From contig NC_069378.1 in assembly GCF_021730395.1 (NCBI RefSeq), positions 41,677,001-41,741,000 of the forward strand: a DNA stretch of 64,000 nt. Direction: 5' to 3'. Below are positions 38,001-49,449 of the stretch, in pieces (position 1 is the stretch's first letter; each line of letters begins with the position of its first letter). Made by a program: the position numbers and the translations under genes. The DNA is from Mercenaria mercenaria (Eukaryota; Mollusca; Bivalvia; Venerida; Veneridae). Below the pieces are notes generated by a model. The model was not told where the DNA came from. It did no database searches and saw nothing but the letters and a program-made list of their open reading frames with translations.

Positions 38001-39493
38001 CATGCACCAACTGCAGACGCTGACAACGACTTTGACAAACTAGGTGATTCTTTCAACTGAAATAAACATAAACAGCGGCAAATAAAATCTGGGGCATATT
38101 TTTTTTCCTTGGGGCCTCGTTTCAAATGCGAACGTTTTGATAATTGTTGATATCAGTCGTTAGTTAGTTTTGATGTTGCTTTTTAATCGGTACAATTTCT
38201 AACTTGCTTTCCAATGTATCTAAAAATCCGTACATTTATCTGTTTGCATGTCTCTTTCAGACGGGATTTGAAATTGTTGTCTTAAAACTTTACAATATAC
38301 TTACTTTAGTAGCAAACAATAGCATTTCGCTTTTTTTACATATTACATGTGTACATACATGATTCGAACTCTGTATTTTGCGATGGTAATTTTTTTCTAA
38401 TGTAAGAAAAAAAAACAGACGTGTAACAGTAAGGTTGTTTTTTATATTCAATATACACATATAATATAACTTTCTACGTCCCTACAGTTGGCGAGTTCGT
38501 GTCCTGCATTATAAACAGTGCTGCAGACGCGCTGAAGCAGACGTCGCTTAGCAACACAGTCGTCGTCATAGAAAATGTCGCAGACGACAATGTGTCATTG
38601 TCTTCAAGCATTATAAGCCGTAAGTACCATAATTGTACATGTACTCGCATAAATATGTTACCTATAATCGTGAATCGTAGGTGGTCCTTCTGTTCACATG
38701 TGATCGAGAATTCGCTACTGTCAAAATGCATAATTAAAGACATGTAGTATATAGATCTATAAAGTTTTCCGGGATTTATTTTTAAAAAATGTTTGAACAT
38801 TTTTTTTATAATTAGACCCCTTAAATGGAGATAATAGGAAATGTATCGTAAGCCTGTCAAATTTTATTGTGAAGAATTTAATTTTGTTTATTAGAAATGG
38901 CTGACACAGCAGTGACAGAGAGTTTGACGAATATACTAACAGAAGCCGACATCAACCACTCAGCCTCTCATTATGCCAGGTCTAAACCTAGAGGTGAGTC
39001 TGCGAATCACGTGCTTGTATATTATATATAAGTTTTTTTTTTGTTTTTTTTTTTTGTTTTTTTTTTTGTTTGTTTTTTTTTTTGTTTTTTTTTTTTTTGG
39101 TTTGGTGGGGGGGGGGGTTAAATGTCTACGGACCTACGGCTAAAAACGACACTACGAAGTTTGACTGAACTAGCGCTTCCAAAGGTCGTCATGAAGATTT
39201 AATTTATCAAAACAGCAGCCTTTCAGTGATGTGCTACGGTTGTAAAATCTCTCCGTATTTACTCAGTGTTTTAGTATATTTTGGTCTTTTGTGGTTACAT
39301 ATCTAAATAAAGTTTTGCTGTTATTTTGCTTGTTTGCCTTTCATCTTCATAATGATTTGGCTACTTCACTATTTCTTACAGAATTTTAGGGTAGGTTAGC
39401 CAAACTAGTTCTATTACTTGTTACATATTGTTTGTTTTTACAGATGCCTTTGAAGTTGTTTGTGGAGATGTTGTTGATGATGGCCTGTATTAA
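32017..39493 (+). CDS. Unrecognised 195-aa protein, six coding exons, with a PKA-anchor-like helix
   Basis: Exons: (UTR)-32082 with ATG at 32017, 32511-32685, 37978-38043, 38488-38619, 38895-38993 and 39444-39493. All borders are GT-AG; the first intron is phase 0 and the other four phase 1. The N-terminus is MAKESSGCFAWVISLKRSCNE followed by a very basic, aromatic run (RWARFRNRFRQRFYARR). An acidic stretch follows (residues about 81-102). V107-xx-I110-I111-xx-A114-A115-xx-L118 exactly fits the amphipathic consensus of A-kinase anchoring helices. The tail is acidic and ends GDVVDDGLY. There is no signal peptide or membrane span. I know no family for it. The phase and splice agreement makes the gene model solid; a PKA link is only a motif match. 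The start is chosen because the upstream exon is open in the right phase only from this ATG. Confidence 0.65.
32940..33022. repeat. Short tandem duplication, about 33-bp unit
   Basis: 'acaaaaatcctgtatttt', 'ctgtatttggacg' occurs twice in a row in intron 2 of the 195-aa gene. Confidence 0.75.
33527..34649. mobile_element. 1,123-bp repeat, copy 1
   Basis: It matches 35296-36418 almost base for base at a constant offset of 1,769; the one difference I saw is 'gttattgtt' against 'gttaatgtt'. Near the left end is GGCAGAGCTCCC and at the right end GGTAGCTCTGC, a short inverted pair. GGCGCCGC-ttt-GCGGCGCC forms a hairpin about 12 bp before the right end. Both copies are flanked by TA. It carries a tRNA-like module. 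No protein is encoded. It could be a transposed non-autonomous element or a local duplication. Confidence 0.85.
34156..34231 (-). other. tRNA-like module 4
   Basis: On the minus strand GGTGTCGTGGTTAGCGAG and GGTCGTGAGTTCAAACC form A and B boxes, and the sequence runs into CTGGGCCAGA, then a T-rich tract. It is the best-formed tRNA-like module in the window but has weak stem pairing, and it sits inside a repeat. Confidence 0.55.
34650..35295. other. Spacer between the two 1.12-kb copies
   Basis: 'ttcatccgatcttcaccaa' and 'acttgctgaca' near 34720 resemble 33450-33480, so both copies may lie within a larger, older repeat. The remainder is AT-rich intron. Confidence 0.4.
35296..36418. mobile_element. 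1,123-bp repeat, copy 2
   Basis: Second copy, same orientation, in the same intron of the 195-aa gene. The near-identity over the whole length, including homopolymers, implies a very recent event or gene conversion, or a duplicated stretch in assembly. Confidence 0.85.
35925..36000 (-). other. tRNA-like module 5 (copy of module 4)
   Basis: Identical to 34156-34231 as part of the duplicated 1.12-kb unit. Confidence 0.55.
36581..37108. repeat. Six perfect copies of an 88-bp unit
   Basis: Copies start at 36581, 36669, 36757, 36845, 36933 and 37021 and look identical by eye. Each unit holds an inverted pair ATGCAA-tttct-TTGCAT. Located in intron 2 of the 195-aa gene. Confidence 0.95.
37565..37598. 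repeat. (TTG)n microsatellite
   Basis: About ten TTG triplets with one CTG interruption, intronic. Confidence 0.9.
39028..39118. repeat. T-rich run ending in poly-G
   Basis: Runs of T broken by single G or GTTTG, then GGTGGGGGGGGGG. It begins shortly after the donor of exon 5 of the 195-aa gene. Confidence 0.85.
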
Positions 39494-40048
39494 GCTGTTT
39501 ATTATGTAAGTGTCTATTTTATATGTAAGTCTCTATTTTATTCATAATTTGTATATGAAAACGTGCACGAGATACACGCGCACGTGTAGGATCAATAATC
39601 GAGTGAATCTGATGTTGCCGGGCTACGAAACCAGGGGTCATGAGGTTGAACCCTTGCTCTTTCGGATTATACTGGAAATGTTGGAGCTATATGGTATATG
39701 GTCATTTTGGCGCTGAAATATAGTAGCCGCCCTTTGACATTTCGGCATTCTTACATTGGCCCTGTTTACTTTTTCATCATATTAAAGGACTTTTTTGAAA
39801 GTACAATTTTTATGAATGAATAGTGTTAATAAAAATATAATTATAAATCATCTTAAATTCTATTTACCATGACACGGAATATTCTGGAGTTCAAATGTCT
39901 CCTCTGTCAAATTATATACCTGGAGGAGTCGTCAGTAAGTTTAGCCGAAGCCATACGTTTGAATTTTTTTTTTTTGCGTTTTCTTTATTTATTTAAATAT
40001 CTATTTATGTAACATAACCTAATACAACTTCTTTTTCTATATTTCAGT

Positions 40049-40170
40049 GACCAGGTGGAAGGCCAATTGCAATTGCTTTGTGATTTATCTGTGATTTTTT
40101 GTTTTTAAATTGTATCAATTTTTTAAATTGTTTTGGAGGTTCTGAATGTTATTTCATGAAATAAAGTTCA
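40049..40170 (+). other. Possible 3' UTR exon and poly(A) signal of the 195-aa gene
   Basis: Twelve bases past the TAA stop is a GTAAGTG donor (39505), and a good acceptor 'tatatttcag' ends at 40048. AATAAA at 40160-40165 would end the transcript. If this intron is not used, the 3' UTR runs on without it. Confidence 0.4.
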
Positions 40171-42899
40171 TAGATACCTCTGAAAAAGCGTTTGTTCTAG
40201 GAGAATACACGAAGTCTCACCGGAATATCATCTGGGACCATTCCCTCACCAATTGCAAATATACATTATCAGGTTCCGTTGATTTGATCCATGCTACATT
40301 TTCACTCTCCTCCCGACCGCACACCCCCTCCCACCACACCAAACCCTAATGCAGAAATATGGCGATCTTCAGAGGTGCAGGTACGGGCCTATCGGTAGCA
40401 ACATACAACATTGGTAGCGCTTTATTAGCTTTGACCATCCCATCATCAACTTCAAACGGAAAGTATGGGTCGCAAGATCTGAGATGTAGCTACAGACTCA
40501 GTCCGATACGCACCGTCAAAATATTTTCACAAGGCACAGACGGTGCACTATACCTTTGGCTAGAGTCTAAATCAATCATTAGCAATAGTCTATAAACACG
40601 AACAGATACGACACCCAGATTCATTCTGTTTGACCCTATATCATACGTTACTTGTCCAGTTTTTCATAGTAATGATTGATCACATGAAAAAAACTTTGTC
40701 AATTTCGAAGACTTTTACATGACCTATCAGCTATTAAAAATCTAAACAGAATGCCTCTAAATTATTCTTTTCCACGTGTTGAAATGTTAGGAATAACGAT
40801 CATAAAAAAGCAACACTGTTTCACCACCAACACGGCGACAAAACCATGGTATAATGGGGGTATAATTCGTTTCTCCTATGACAGCTCTAGTTTCTATAGT
40901 TTATCAAGTTTATGATGTAAAGCATAAGTTGGAAAAAAAGTAGCGAAACTTTGTATTAAAATCCAGTTTGTTTTATGTTTCTATGGAAACAAAATAGCTG
41001 TCATTTTCCTTATAGAAATAAGGTACGCAAGTTGGCCAAAATGTGCAGAAAAAAATCCAATATAAATATATCTTAGTTCGAATTTTTGTGAAGAACGAGT
41101 GCTTCGGTCACACAGTTATACATTCTACATGAAATGAGACATTTCATAATCGTCCAGTGATGGTTAGTTAACAGTTTGGAAACAATAGAAGAGGTTTTTT
41201 GTGCAAACAAGGGCTAAGACAATGGAAGCAACACAGTTTAGAGCAAGATGCATCTTTTTAGTGTACCAGACCATCTCTTGGCCACACATACACTAACTAT
41301 CTTTCTATTTTTTTCGCCAATCCGTGACAGAACTTTCATGAAAAAAGTTATGTTTTATGATAGCACGTAAATTATATCTGAATATGTCGTGTTTTTTCTT
41401 CTTTTTGTGTGTGTGTGTTTTTGTTTTGTTTTGTTATAAATATCAAACTATTGAAATTATTTTTTAATCCGACTCACTACTTTAAATCATTTAAGAATGC
41501 CCAAATGACAGACTTAATACTAAAACAACGTTGCGACCAAACGGGATAGTCAAAAGAAGTTCGAAAACTTAATACCAAACTTTCCTGGAAGCATGAAGCA
41601 AATGAATTCTAGACAAAAATATTTGCCGCTTTCATTTCTTGGGACAGCCAAGAATTTCGCCATTCCGTACATCAAAACATCTTCACCATTTGCACCGCTT
41701 ATCTGAATGTTGCAGGAAGATTCAAAGATTCAATTTAACCGCATTTTTTTTTCAAGAAAATTCTCCTGCTGATCATGAATCTAAATATTGTACACATACA
41801 TAGTGTGGTACGCAAAGGTCGAAATATTAGGATTTGATCATCAACGTCCTCCAATAGAATCAGCAGACCTACACCCCTCGGTACTGAAATGAAATCGCCC
41901 AGGTGAGACTGGACTCGTGCACCGCATGTGGCGATCTCATTTTTGACATATGTTCCACATATACCTGTAATATTGAGGTATCGGTTTTCGCGACATGGAG
42001 ATGATTTGGAATAATATGGGAACGTTTCTGGTGTAAAATTTCAGTGGATCCTAATTTGTCCACAACTTTACAATGAAGAAATTAGCTCTGAGTTTGTTTA
42101 AGGTAACTTTTTATACTTTTTTTTGCTTTGCATGGGCATCATTCTCTGATCAGCTGATTGGAAAGCGCTATATTTTTTCATACATTAAACCAAAATTTCG
42201 AGAATTCTGACAAATCACCGACATATTACATCAGATTTTTGTTATATGTCCACACAGTACAAATAATAATGTCAACATACTTTGTATTGCCAGTTAATTG
42301 AGAGAACTAATTTTATTAGTATGGAATTAGGAAACATTATAAGCTCAATAGATTTCTGTCAGTCTGCATCACTTTATATGTGTCTATTTTGTCAGTATCA
42401 TTTATATTTCCTTCAGGATAAAATTCATGAATTACATGTATATTTAGTTAAATTTGTCAAACATTAATATTATTATTGTAAAGTTATTCCCCTTTTATAA
42501 TTTCTCCCCATTTGTAGGTGTAAGAGTAATTCCCCTTCTCAGTTTCAGAAATAAAAAGGGGCATGTGGAGTCTTTCATGTGTACTATGTACATGTGGAAT
42601 CTTTCATGTGTACAATGTACAATGTACAAATCAAGTATGGTTTTGAACTTTAATGAATTTCCTTCATCACAAATTTTAGCAGTTCAAAAATGTTATAAGT
42701 AGAAGTGTAATTTTTTTATACTGCTGGTATAAACAGTATGATATAGACTGCTGCTTATCTACATGTGCCTTGATTTTGTTCTTTCCAAAGGGATCTTTTC
42801 TGCAGTTTTCGCATAAAGTGGATCCTCGATGCATGATCTCTAGCAGTTTTCGAAAGGCAATTAAATTTACATGACTACATTTCACCCTGACTTAAAATG
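40171..42899. other. Unassigned sequence
   Basis: Several open frames of 60-80 codons occur but none has splice support or a family I know. No repeat structure is evident apart from short TGT and T runs near 41410. Confidence 0.35.
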
Positions 42900-43310
42900 A
42901 TAGGGCTGCTGGTATGGCACAATTTGGATGCAGAGACATTCAAAATAGTGTGCACTGAAAGTGCTGCTGGTATGGCACAGTTTGGATGCAGAGACATTCA
43001 AAATAGTGTGCACTGATAGCAGTGTTTGTACAGAAGGCATACAAGTTGGATAAAGCAACATTTAAGTCAGTGTGCACTGATAGTGATGGGTTTATAATTG
43101 GTTCAGCTTTGATGCAGAGACATTCAAGTTAGTGTGCAGTGATAGTTGTGTTTGTATGGTACAGACTGGATGTAGTAACATTCAGATTAGTATGTATGTG
43201 CATTCGTGCTTGTGTGATACATTTTAGTTACAGTGATATTCAAACTTATTTGTATTAATAATGAAGTTTGATTAGTACAGTTTGGGAGCAGTGACATTTA
43301 GATTTGTTTT
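42900..43310. repeat. Degenerate 58-bp tandem repeats, about seven units
   Basis: Units read 'gctgctggtatggcacag', 'tttggatgcagagacattc' and 'gtgtgcactgatag'. The first two are almost identical (42905 and 42963) and later ones decay steadily to the right. Confidence 0.8.
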
Positions 43311-44004
43311 CAGATGTTTTAAAACATATGAACTACTAAAAATCTTTTATGTATTTCCAACATAAATTACAAAAACATCTACCACTGTTTTATGTGTACG
43401 GTAAATAACAGAATACTATTTCTTTTTACCTCCTGTTCTGGAACCACCTCAAGAAATAAGCCAACCAAAACAAAAATTTATTTAGCACATTCTGTATGTT
43501 CCAAGATATTGACCACATAAAGTTGTTTATAGAAATAACTTGCTTCTGATGTGTTCATTTGAATTGGACTTGTTTTGAATGGGATTTTTTAACTTTAGTG
43601 TTTTATTCATTTTGAAATACATTTGTGTGAAATTCAGTGACTTTAGAACAACAATCTGATGTACGATGTAATGTTGACTTTTGTGGAGTACTAATGAAAT
43701 TTTAAATACTTTTTATAAGATTAAGAAAAATTCTGTTGTCAAAAAGCATTTATCAATTTTGAAAATTTCAAAAAATGAAGAAGTTTATTGCAATTATTCC
43801 TTCTTTATATTTTGGAATAGATTTTAAAACAATAAGATAAGGGAAAAGTACACAATAGAAGGAATGTCAGGAGATTTTCAAAAATAACAGGACAGGGATA
43901 AGATTGAGTAAAAACAACAAGAGTTTACCCGAGTACACTTCAGTCAAAACTGAAAATGTAGTTCGTCATTTTTTTACATGATGTGAAATGATACACAAAA
44001 TAAT
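43311..44004. other. Unassigned AT-rich sequence
   Basis: Nothing recognised between the 58-bp repeats and the LINE 3' end. Confidence 0.35.
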
Positions 44005-46025
44005 ATGTTATTTTATTTTATTAATGTCTCATCACATGTACAGCATATATTAAATCACATAGTAAAACAACAATGTACATATGCCGCTCTATACAGAGCT
44101 ATCAAGAGACAGAATACATATATACATATTAACAATGTTCCAGATCTTTATATAAAACACGGACTTAAAACATCACTCTTTATAAAAAGGGGTGAATAGT
44201 TACACCAGACTAAAATAAACTAAAACCTAGTCACATTATGTACCAGAATTTATAAATATTGTTTTTAAAGTTCTTTAAAACGAACAAGGTACGGACGGTA
44301 TTTACAGATAAGAAAATTATATCTATTTACAAAATAAAATACTTTTCCTACATTTTAAAATATAAAAGCAGGTTCCAGCAGTGTGTCTAGCTACTTCATT
44401 ATTGGAGAAAAGCCATATAAACTTATCAGAGTCATTCATCTGTTCAAATGTGGCAAAAATATCTTTCGCAGCATTGTATAACTTATCTCTTAACTGCTTA
44501 TATAACGGACAGTAAAGTATTACATGTTTTTCATCTTCCACACAATTCTTACAATAAAAACAAGTTCTTGAATTAACATCTAGGTTCTCATATCTACCAG
44601 TCTCCAATTTCAGTGGAGCTACCCCACATCGAAACTTTGCCATAGCACTTCTAAAATGAGACGGAATAGTAGATTTCACATAATTTTCTGTACCAAAAAC
44701 ACTTTTAAATAATCTATATGTCCGTAGTTTATTATTTCCATTACCCCTTTGTGATTCTACTTTATTCAATGCATCCTTCCATCCCTGAATCTCAACCTCT
44801 ACCAATTTGTTTTCTACTGCTTTAACACAACTTTTAGCATTTGGTGATGGCAAATCTTTGATGTGGGAAAGGTTTGTTTGTTCTAACATTTTACACATAC
44901 GAAATACATTATTTTTACAGATGCGGGAAGATTCATTCTCACCCCATAAAAATATTTTCTTATTGACACGATTATGAGTCATATTTTTAAAACGACAAAA
45001 CTGACGAGTAACTGTACCCCATTGTTTAACCTTTGCTGGTATCCAACCCATTTCCCCATTAATTGCAGTATTTGGTGTATATTTGTCAACCCCAAGAAAA
45101 TACCTCATTGCACGATTTTGTACAGCTTTAACACAAGAAAATTCTTTATCTCCCCAGACAGCTGCAGAGTAATTTAAGACTGGCCACACCATGGAGTCGT
45201 ACAGTTTGGTGAAAGTAGAGAATTGGAAGCCACCAAAGGTTTTACTTTTAGATATTACCAGGCCTAAAGCACGGCCTGCAGATAAAGCTGCTGTCTTGGC
45301 CATTTCTGCATACTCCAAAAACTCACTGAGTAATACACCTACATATATATACATAGAAACTACCTTTAAACTATCTGTTCCCATTTTAAATACAAAATTT
45401 GTTACAGCTTTCTTATTTGGTCTAAAATGTACAATATTTGATTTGTCACAGTTAACCAACATATTATTATTATTACACCAAATATTCACCGTGTCCAACA
45501 TATTTTGCAAGTCTTCTGGAGATTCAGCCAACAGAGCAACATCATCAGCATACAACAAGATACTAATTTTTTCATTACCAATTTCAATACCTATATCCAG
45601 GTCCTTAATGGCAGTTATCAGATCGTTGATGTACAGATTAAACAAAATTTGTGACAGTGGGCATCCTTGTTTTAAACCAGTACCAACTTTGAACCAACGT
45701 GATTCAAACCCATTTACCCTTACACAACATTCCACATTCCTATATAAAGATAATATTGCATTATAAAACCTGCCACCGATACCAAATTCTTTTATTTTAT
45801 CCAATAATGTTGTTCTGTTGACAGAGTCATAAGCTTTACGAAAATCTACAAAGCATACAAATGTATTAAGTTTCTTTAGTTTTCTTGTTTTTGCTATGAA
45901 CATGGTCAATAGTACTTCTACCCTTAATAAAACCATTTTGCTCATCATGAAGAATATCATTTTCTTTACACCAATTACTTATTCTATTGCTAATTATGCT
46001 ACAATATAGCTTATACATAGACGAA
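44005..46025 (-). mobile_element. LINE ORF2, reverse transcriptase to C-terminus
   Basis: A 545-codon minus frame (45960-44323) holds reverse-transcriptase motifs in order: FVDFRKAYDSV (first catalytic Asp), GLKQGCPLSQILFNLYINDL, and LLYADDVALL with the YADD catalytic pair. It ends in a CFYC...H....C knuckle (about residue 465). Just upstream, another frame reads QNGFIKGRSTIDHVHS, the motif that normally precedes FVDF, so there is one frame break at about 45,895. No endonuclease domain is found; the copy stops near 46025 and is 5'-truncated. The 3' end has AATAAAATAAAATAA near 44010. The catalytic residues are kept but the element is not complete. A much older relative lies at 61700-62015. 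Confidence 0.88.
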
Positions 46026-46082
46026 GCAAGTGTTAATTAAACCTCAATGTGATAATATGTTTTTTCATCATCCACAAATATT

Positions 46083-46290
46083 GTGGCCGATTTCTGCCAG
46101 TTTGTGTTTTCGTGTTGGCGGGGCAGAACTCGACAAAACAAAATCACGACAACACGAAACCGTGACAAATTTTACATGAAAACAGAACATTTAGAGGGCG
46201 CCAACACGACACATTTTTTTTCAATTTTTCATGTACACTGGTATGAATATGTTGTATTGGCGCCTTCTATTTGTTTTGCTGTCATATTTT
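46083..46290. repeat. Small inverted-repeat sequence
   Basis: CGTGTTGGCG at about 46113 pairs with CGCCAACACG at about 46198, with 'acgacaacacgaaacc' between. It is possibly a short MITE lying next to the LINE break. Confidence 0.4.
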
Positions 46291-46444
46291 TGATTCGATA
46301 GTATTCGATATGAATTGATGAAATTTTGCATGAGATTTACCATGATATGAACTTGTGCACCTCCTATTTTTTGTCTGGCTCCGCCCCTATTTCTAGAGTT
46401 ATGGCCCCTGAAATAGTTAAAAATGCACATTTACACCTTGTGAC

Positions 46445-47050
46445 ACAGTCCCCCAGCGAAATAAAACGTTACCGTTCATGAACAGTGCATGCATATTTCA
46501 TGAATGGAGTTCATGAACACTTCATGAATTGTTCGTAAGATAAAATGGCATAATTCTTGAAAGATTCTTAAATACCGTGTTCACTGAACAGTGCATGAAA
46601 AGTGAAAGATGACTTCAAGAACTAATGTACATGAACAGTTCATAAACTATTCACTTCATGAATAGTTCTTGATATTTTGTTGAACATGTATAGTTCATAA
46701 ACTTCTTGCTATATGTTTTTATTTTGCCATTTTATCTTCACGAACTTACAGTAAACCAACCGTTCATGAACATGATTCTTCATTAGTTCATGAACTACCC
46801 GTCATGAGTAGTGCATGAAAGATTCAAGAAAATAACATTATGATTGTTCCTTTAATCTTTTATAATGGACAATTCAAGAACTCTGTGTGATTCTTTAGTA
46901 GTACATGAACTGTTCATGAACACTTTTTAAGGACAGTTCATGTCCAAAAATTCATGAACATATATCAAGAACTGTTGAAGGTTAGTTCATGGACAGTTCT
47001 TTAATGGTGTGAAGTGTTCATGATTTTAAGAACTGCATTTCGTAGAGGGG
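46445..47050. mobile_element. Insertion made of TTCATGAAC palindromes
   Basis: About 600 bp in which TTCATGAA, GTTCATGAAC, AGTTCATG and close variants occur more than twenty times. The edges look like inverse copies (CCCCC..CGAAAT near the left; ATTTCG...GGGG near the right). It splits a unit of the surrounding array, so it is an insertion. It has no coding frame. Confidence 0.6.
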
Positions 47051-47498
47051 AGGGGGGCTAGCTTAAAAAGTACTAGTTTGATGTAAATTCATGAAACCTT
47101 GCAGGAGTCTTAATCATGATATGAACTTGCACACCTCCTATTTTTCATCTGGGTTTGCCTCCTATTTTCAGAGTTGTGGCCCCTGAAATAGTCAAAAATG
47201 CCAGTTTCACCATGAGACGACTAGCTCAAAAAGTATTTAATATAAATTTATCAAACATTGCATGAGTCTTTATCATGATATGCACTTGTGCACCTCCTAT
47301 TTTTCATCTGGTTCAGCCCCTTACATTCCGAGTTATGGCCCCTGAAATAGTCAAAAATGCACATTTTGACCTAGTGACGCACCTTACTCAGAAAGTATAA
47401 CATATGAATTAATTAAACCTTGCACGAGTCTTAATCATGATATTAACTTGTGCACCTTCTATTTTTTGTCTGCCTCCATCCCCTATTTTTAGCTTGAC

Positions 47499-48150
47499 TA
47501 TTCGAAGAATAGGGGAGCTATCCTACTCGCCCCGGCACCGGTGTGAGCGTTTAAGCGTGAGCGTCACACAAATGTTAAAGTCTGCGTACCACCCCAAATA
47601 TTTTCAAAGTCCATTGAGATATTGCTTTCATATTTTGCATACTTGTTAACCATCATGACTCCTGTCTGTAAATAGGAGGAGGCAACTCTGTCAAGCTTTT
47701 TGACTGAATTATGGCCCCTTTTCGACTTAAAATAAATGTTAAAGTTTGCATACCACCCCAGATATTTTCAAAGTCCATTGAGATATTGCTTTCATATTTT
47801 GCATACTTGTTTATCATCATGAACCCAGTCTGTAAAAAGGAGGAGGCAACTCTATCAAGCATTTTAACTGAATTATGGCCCCTTTTTGACTTAGAATAAA
47901 TGTTAAAGTTTGCGTACCACCCCAAATATTTTCAAAGTCCATTGAGATATTGCTTTCGTATTTTGCATACTTGTTTACCATCATGACCCCAGTCTGTAAA
48001 AAGGAGGAGGCAACTCTATCAAGCATTTTAACTGAATTATGGCCCCTTTTCAACTTAGAATATGCTTATTGTAATGTAAAAGTTTTACTCATAGCTTATA
48101 TTATACTATCAAGCAATGAAAATAGTCAAGCGCGCTGTCCAAAGACAGCT
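47499..48150 (+). mobile_element. Tandem-repeat element, family C
   Basis: It starts GCTTGACTATTCGAAGAATA and GGGGAGCTATCCTACTCGCC, then has three 164-bp repeats (starting 47575, 47739 and 47903). It ends AATAGTCAAGCGCGCTGTCC, aaa, GACAGCTCTTGTT. TTGACTATT at the start and AATAGTCAA near the end are inverse copies, and the 3' hairpin is GCTGTC/GACAGC. It lies inside the 150-bp array. It resembles Helentron-associated (HINE-type) elements in design; that is inference. Confidence 0.75.
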
Positions 48151-48480
48151 CTTGTTAGAGTTATGGCACCTTACATAGCCAAAAATGCATATTTTCACCA
48201 TGTGATGTACCTAGTATATGATATAAATGGATGAAAACTTGCATGAGTCTTGATCATGGTAAATACTTGCACACCTCTTAATTTTTGGCTGGTTCATTTC
48301 CCTATTTTCAAAGTTATGGACCCTGAAATAGTAAAAAAATGCACCTAATTATGTGCCGAGCTGAAAAAGTATTTGATGTAAATTAATTTTTGAAACCTTG
48401 CTAGAGTATTTATCATAATGTTACCTTGCACACTTGGCATTCTTCTTTTAGCTGAAAAAGTATGTGACCTAGAATAATGA

Positions 48481-49145
48481 ATCCTTATTATAAAATGTTT
48501 GTTTAGGCTATACCCCATTTAGACTGCAAACATTTGAATTATTTCCCCCTTATTTGTGACAAATGTACCAGCGGGGGGCACACCCTGTGTCCTACAAACA
48601 CATTCTAGTTATTTCATATTTTGACTAAATTTAGCCAGTGTATAATTTTATACCAGTGAAAGATATAACTAATAGTTACAAACTGTGAAAATACAAGATA
48701 TACCTAACAAATCTAGCTTAGCAGACCCTGGAAAAAATTACACTTTAAAAGTTTGATAATTCACTGAAAAACATGTAATTAGAATTATACTTTATTGACA
48801 TGCAGGAAGTTGAATTATTATAACTTGAATTACAGTATAGTTTACAGTATAATTATTGCATAGATAGGTCAACAATGTTTCAGCTCAATGTATGTTGAAG
48901 CTTATTTCAATGGTTCAGCAAAATGTCTGTTAATTTCATGAAAACAAGAACAATCTATAACATTTCACAATGATTATTATGGTATGTGAAACTAGTTCAG
49001 ATTCTGTAGACTGAGATCTTCTATGTTATTATTCATTTCACCAGTGAATTTGAATTTGTTAGAAATGGACAACTGCTTTCCACTCAGATTTACGCAAAGA
49101 CGATGAATAGTTTGTTTCATATTTACTTTAAATAATTATATATTT
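48481..49145. other. Unassigned AT-rich sequence
   Basis: Nothing recognised. It lies downstream of the Hsp70-like gene, which is on the minus strand. Confidence 0.35.
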
Positions 49146-49437
49146 ATGCCCCCGGAGGGAGGCATATTAGTTTTCAACTGTCCGTCCGTTTGTTCGTTCG
49201 TTCGTTACTTTGTTAGTTCGTTCGTCACAACGTTAACTTTTTGCATGAAGCCTTCAAGGAACTTTACTCGCGAACCACTGCACCCAGGACCTTCAAACTT
49301 CACAATCATGCTGATAGTACTTATTGAGTACACGACCCCTACTGACTTTGGGGTCACCTGGTCATAGGTCAATGTCACCAGGTCAAAGGTCAAGGCGCTG
49401 CGGGGGTATTTGTCACCATTAGTGACAGTTCTTGTTT
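49146..49437 (+). mobile_element. Short element, family B
   Basis: The start forms a hairpin (TATGCCCCCGGAGGGAGGCA). Then come CGTTCGTTCGTT-type repeats and a single internal unit with 'ggtcacctggtcatagg'. The end is TGTCAC-catta-GTGACA hairpin plus GTTCTTGTTT. It stops 13 bp past the Hsp70-like stop codon, so it probably provides the 3' UTR or poly(A) region of that gene. Confidence 0.72.
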
Positions 49438-49449
49438 GAAGATTATAAT

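Larger units (their letters stand above)
46320..48480. repeat. Array of about 150-bp repeats, interrupted twice
   Basis: Units contain 'catgatatgaacttg', 'acacctcctatttttcatc' and 'agttatggcccctgaaata'. Copies lie at 46320-46444, 47051-47498 and 48151-48480. The interruptions (46445-47050 and 47499-48150) are other elements, because the unit sequence resumes cleanly after each. It is the internal part of a tandem-repeat element whose own ends were not identified. Confidence 0.75.

Noticed and set aside
38474-38860. 128-codon minus-strand frame
   Set aside because: It overlaps exon 4 of the 195-aa gene on the opposite strand; the plus-strand exon has splice borders and phase agreement.
45191-45766. 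191-codon plus-strand frame
   Set aside because: It is antisense to the LINE reverse transcriptase and has no resemblance of its own.
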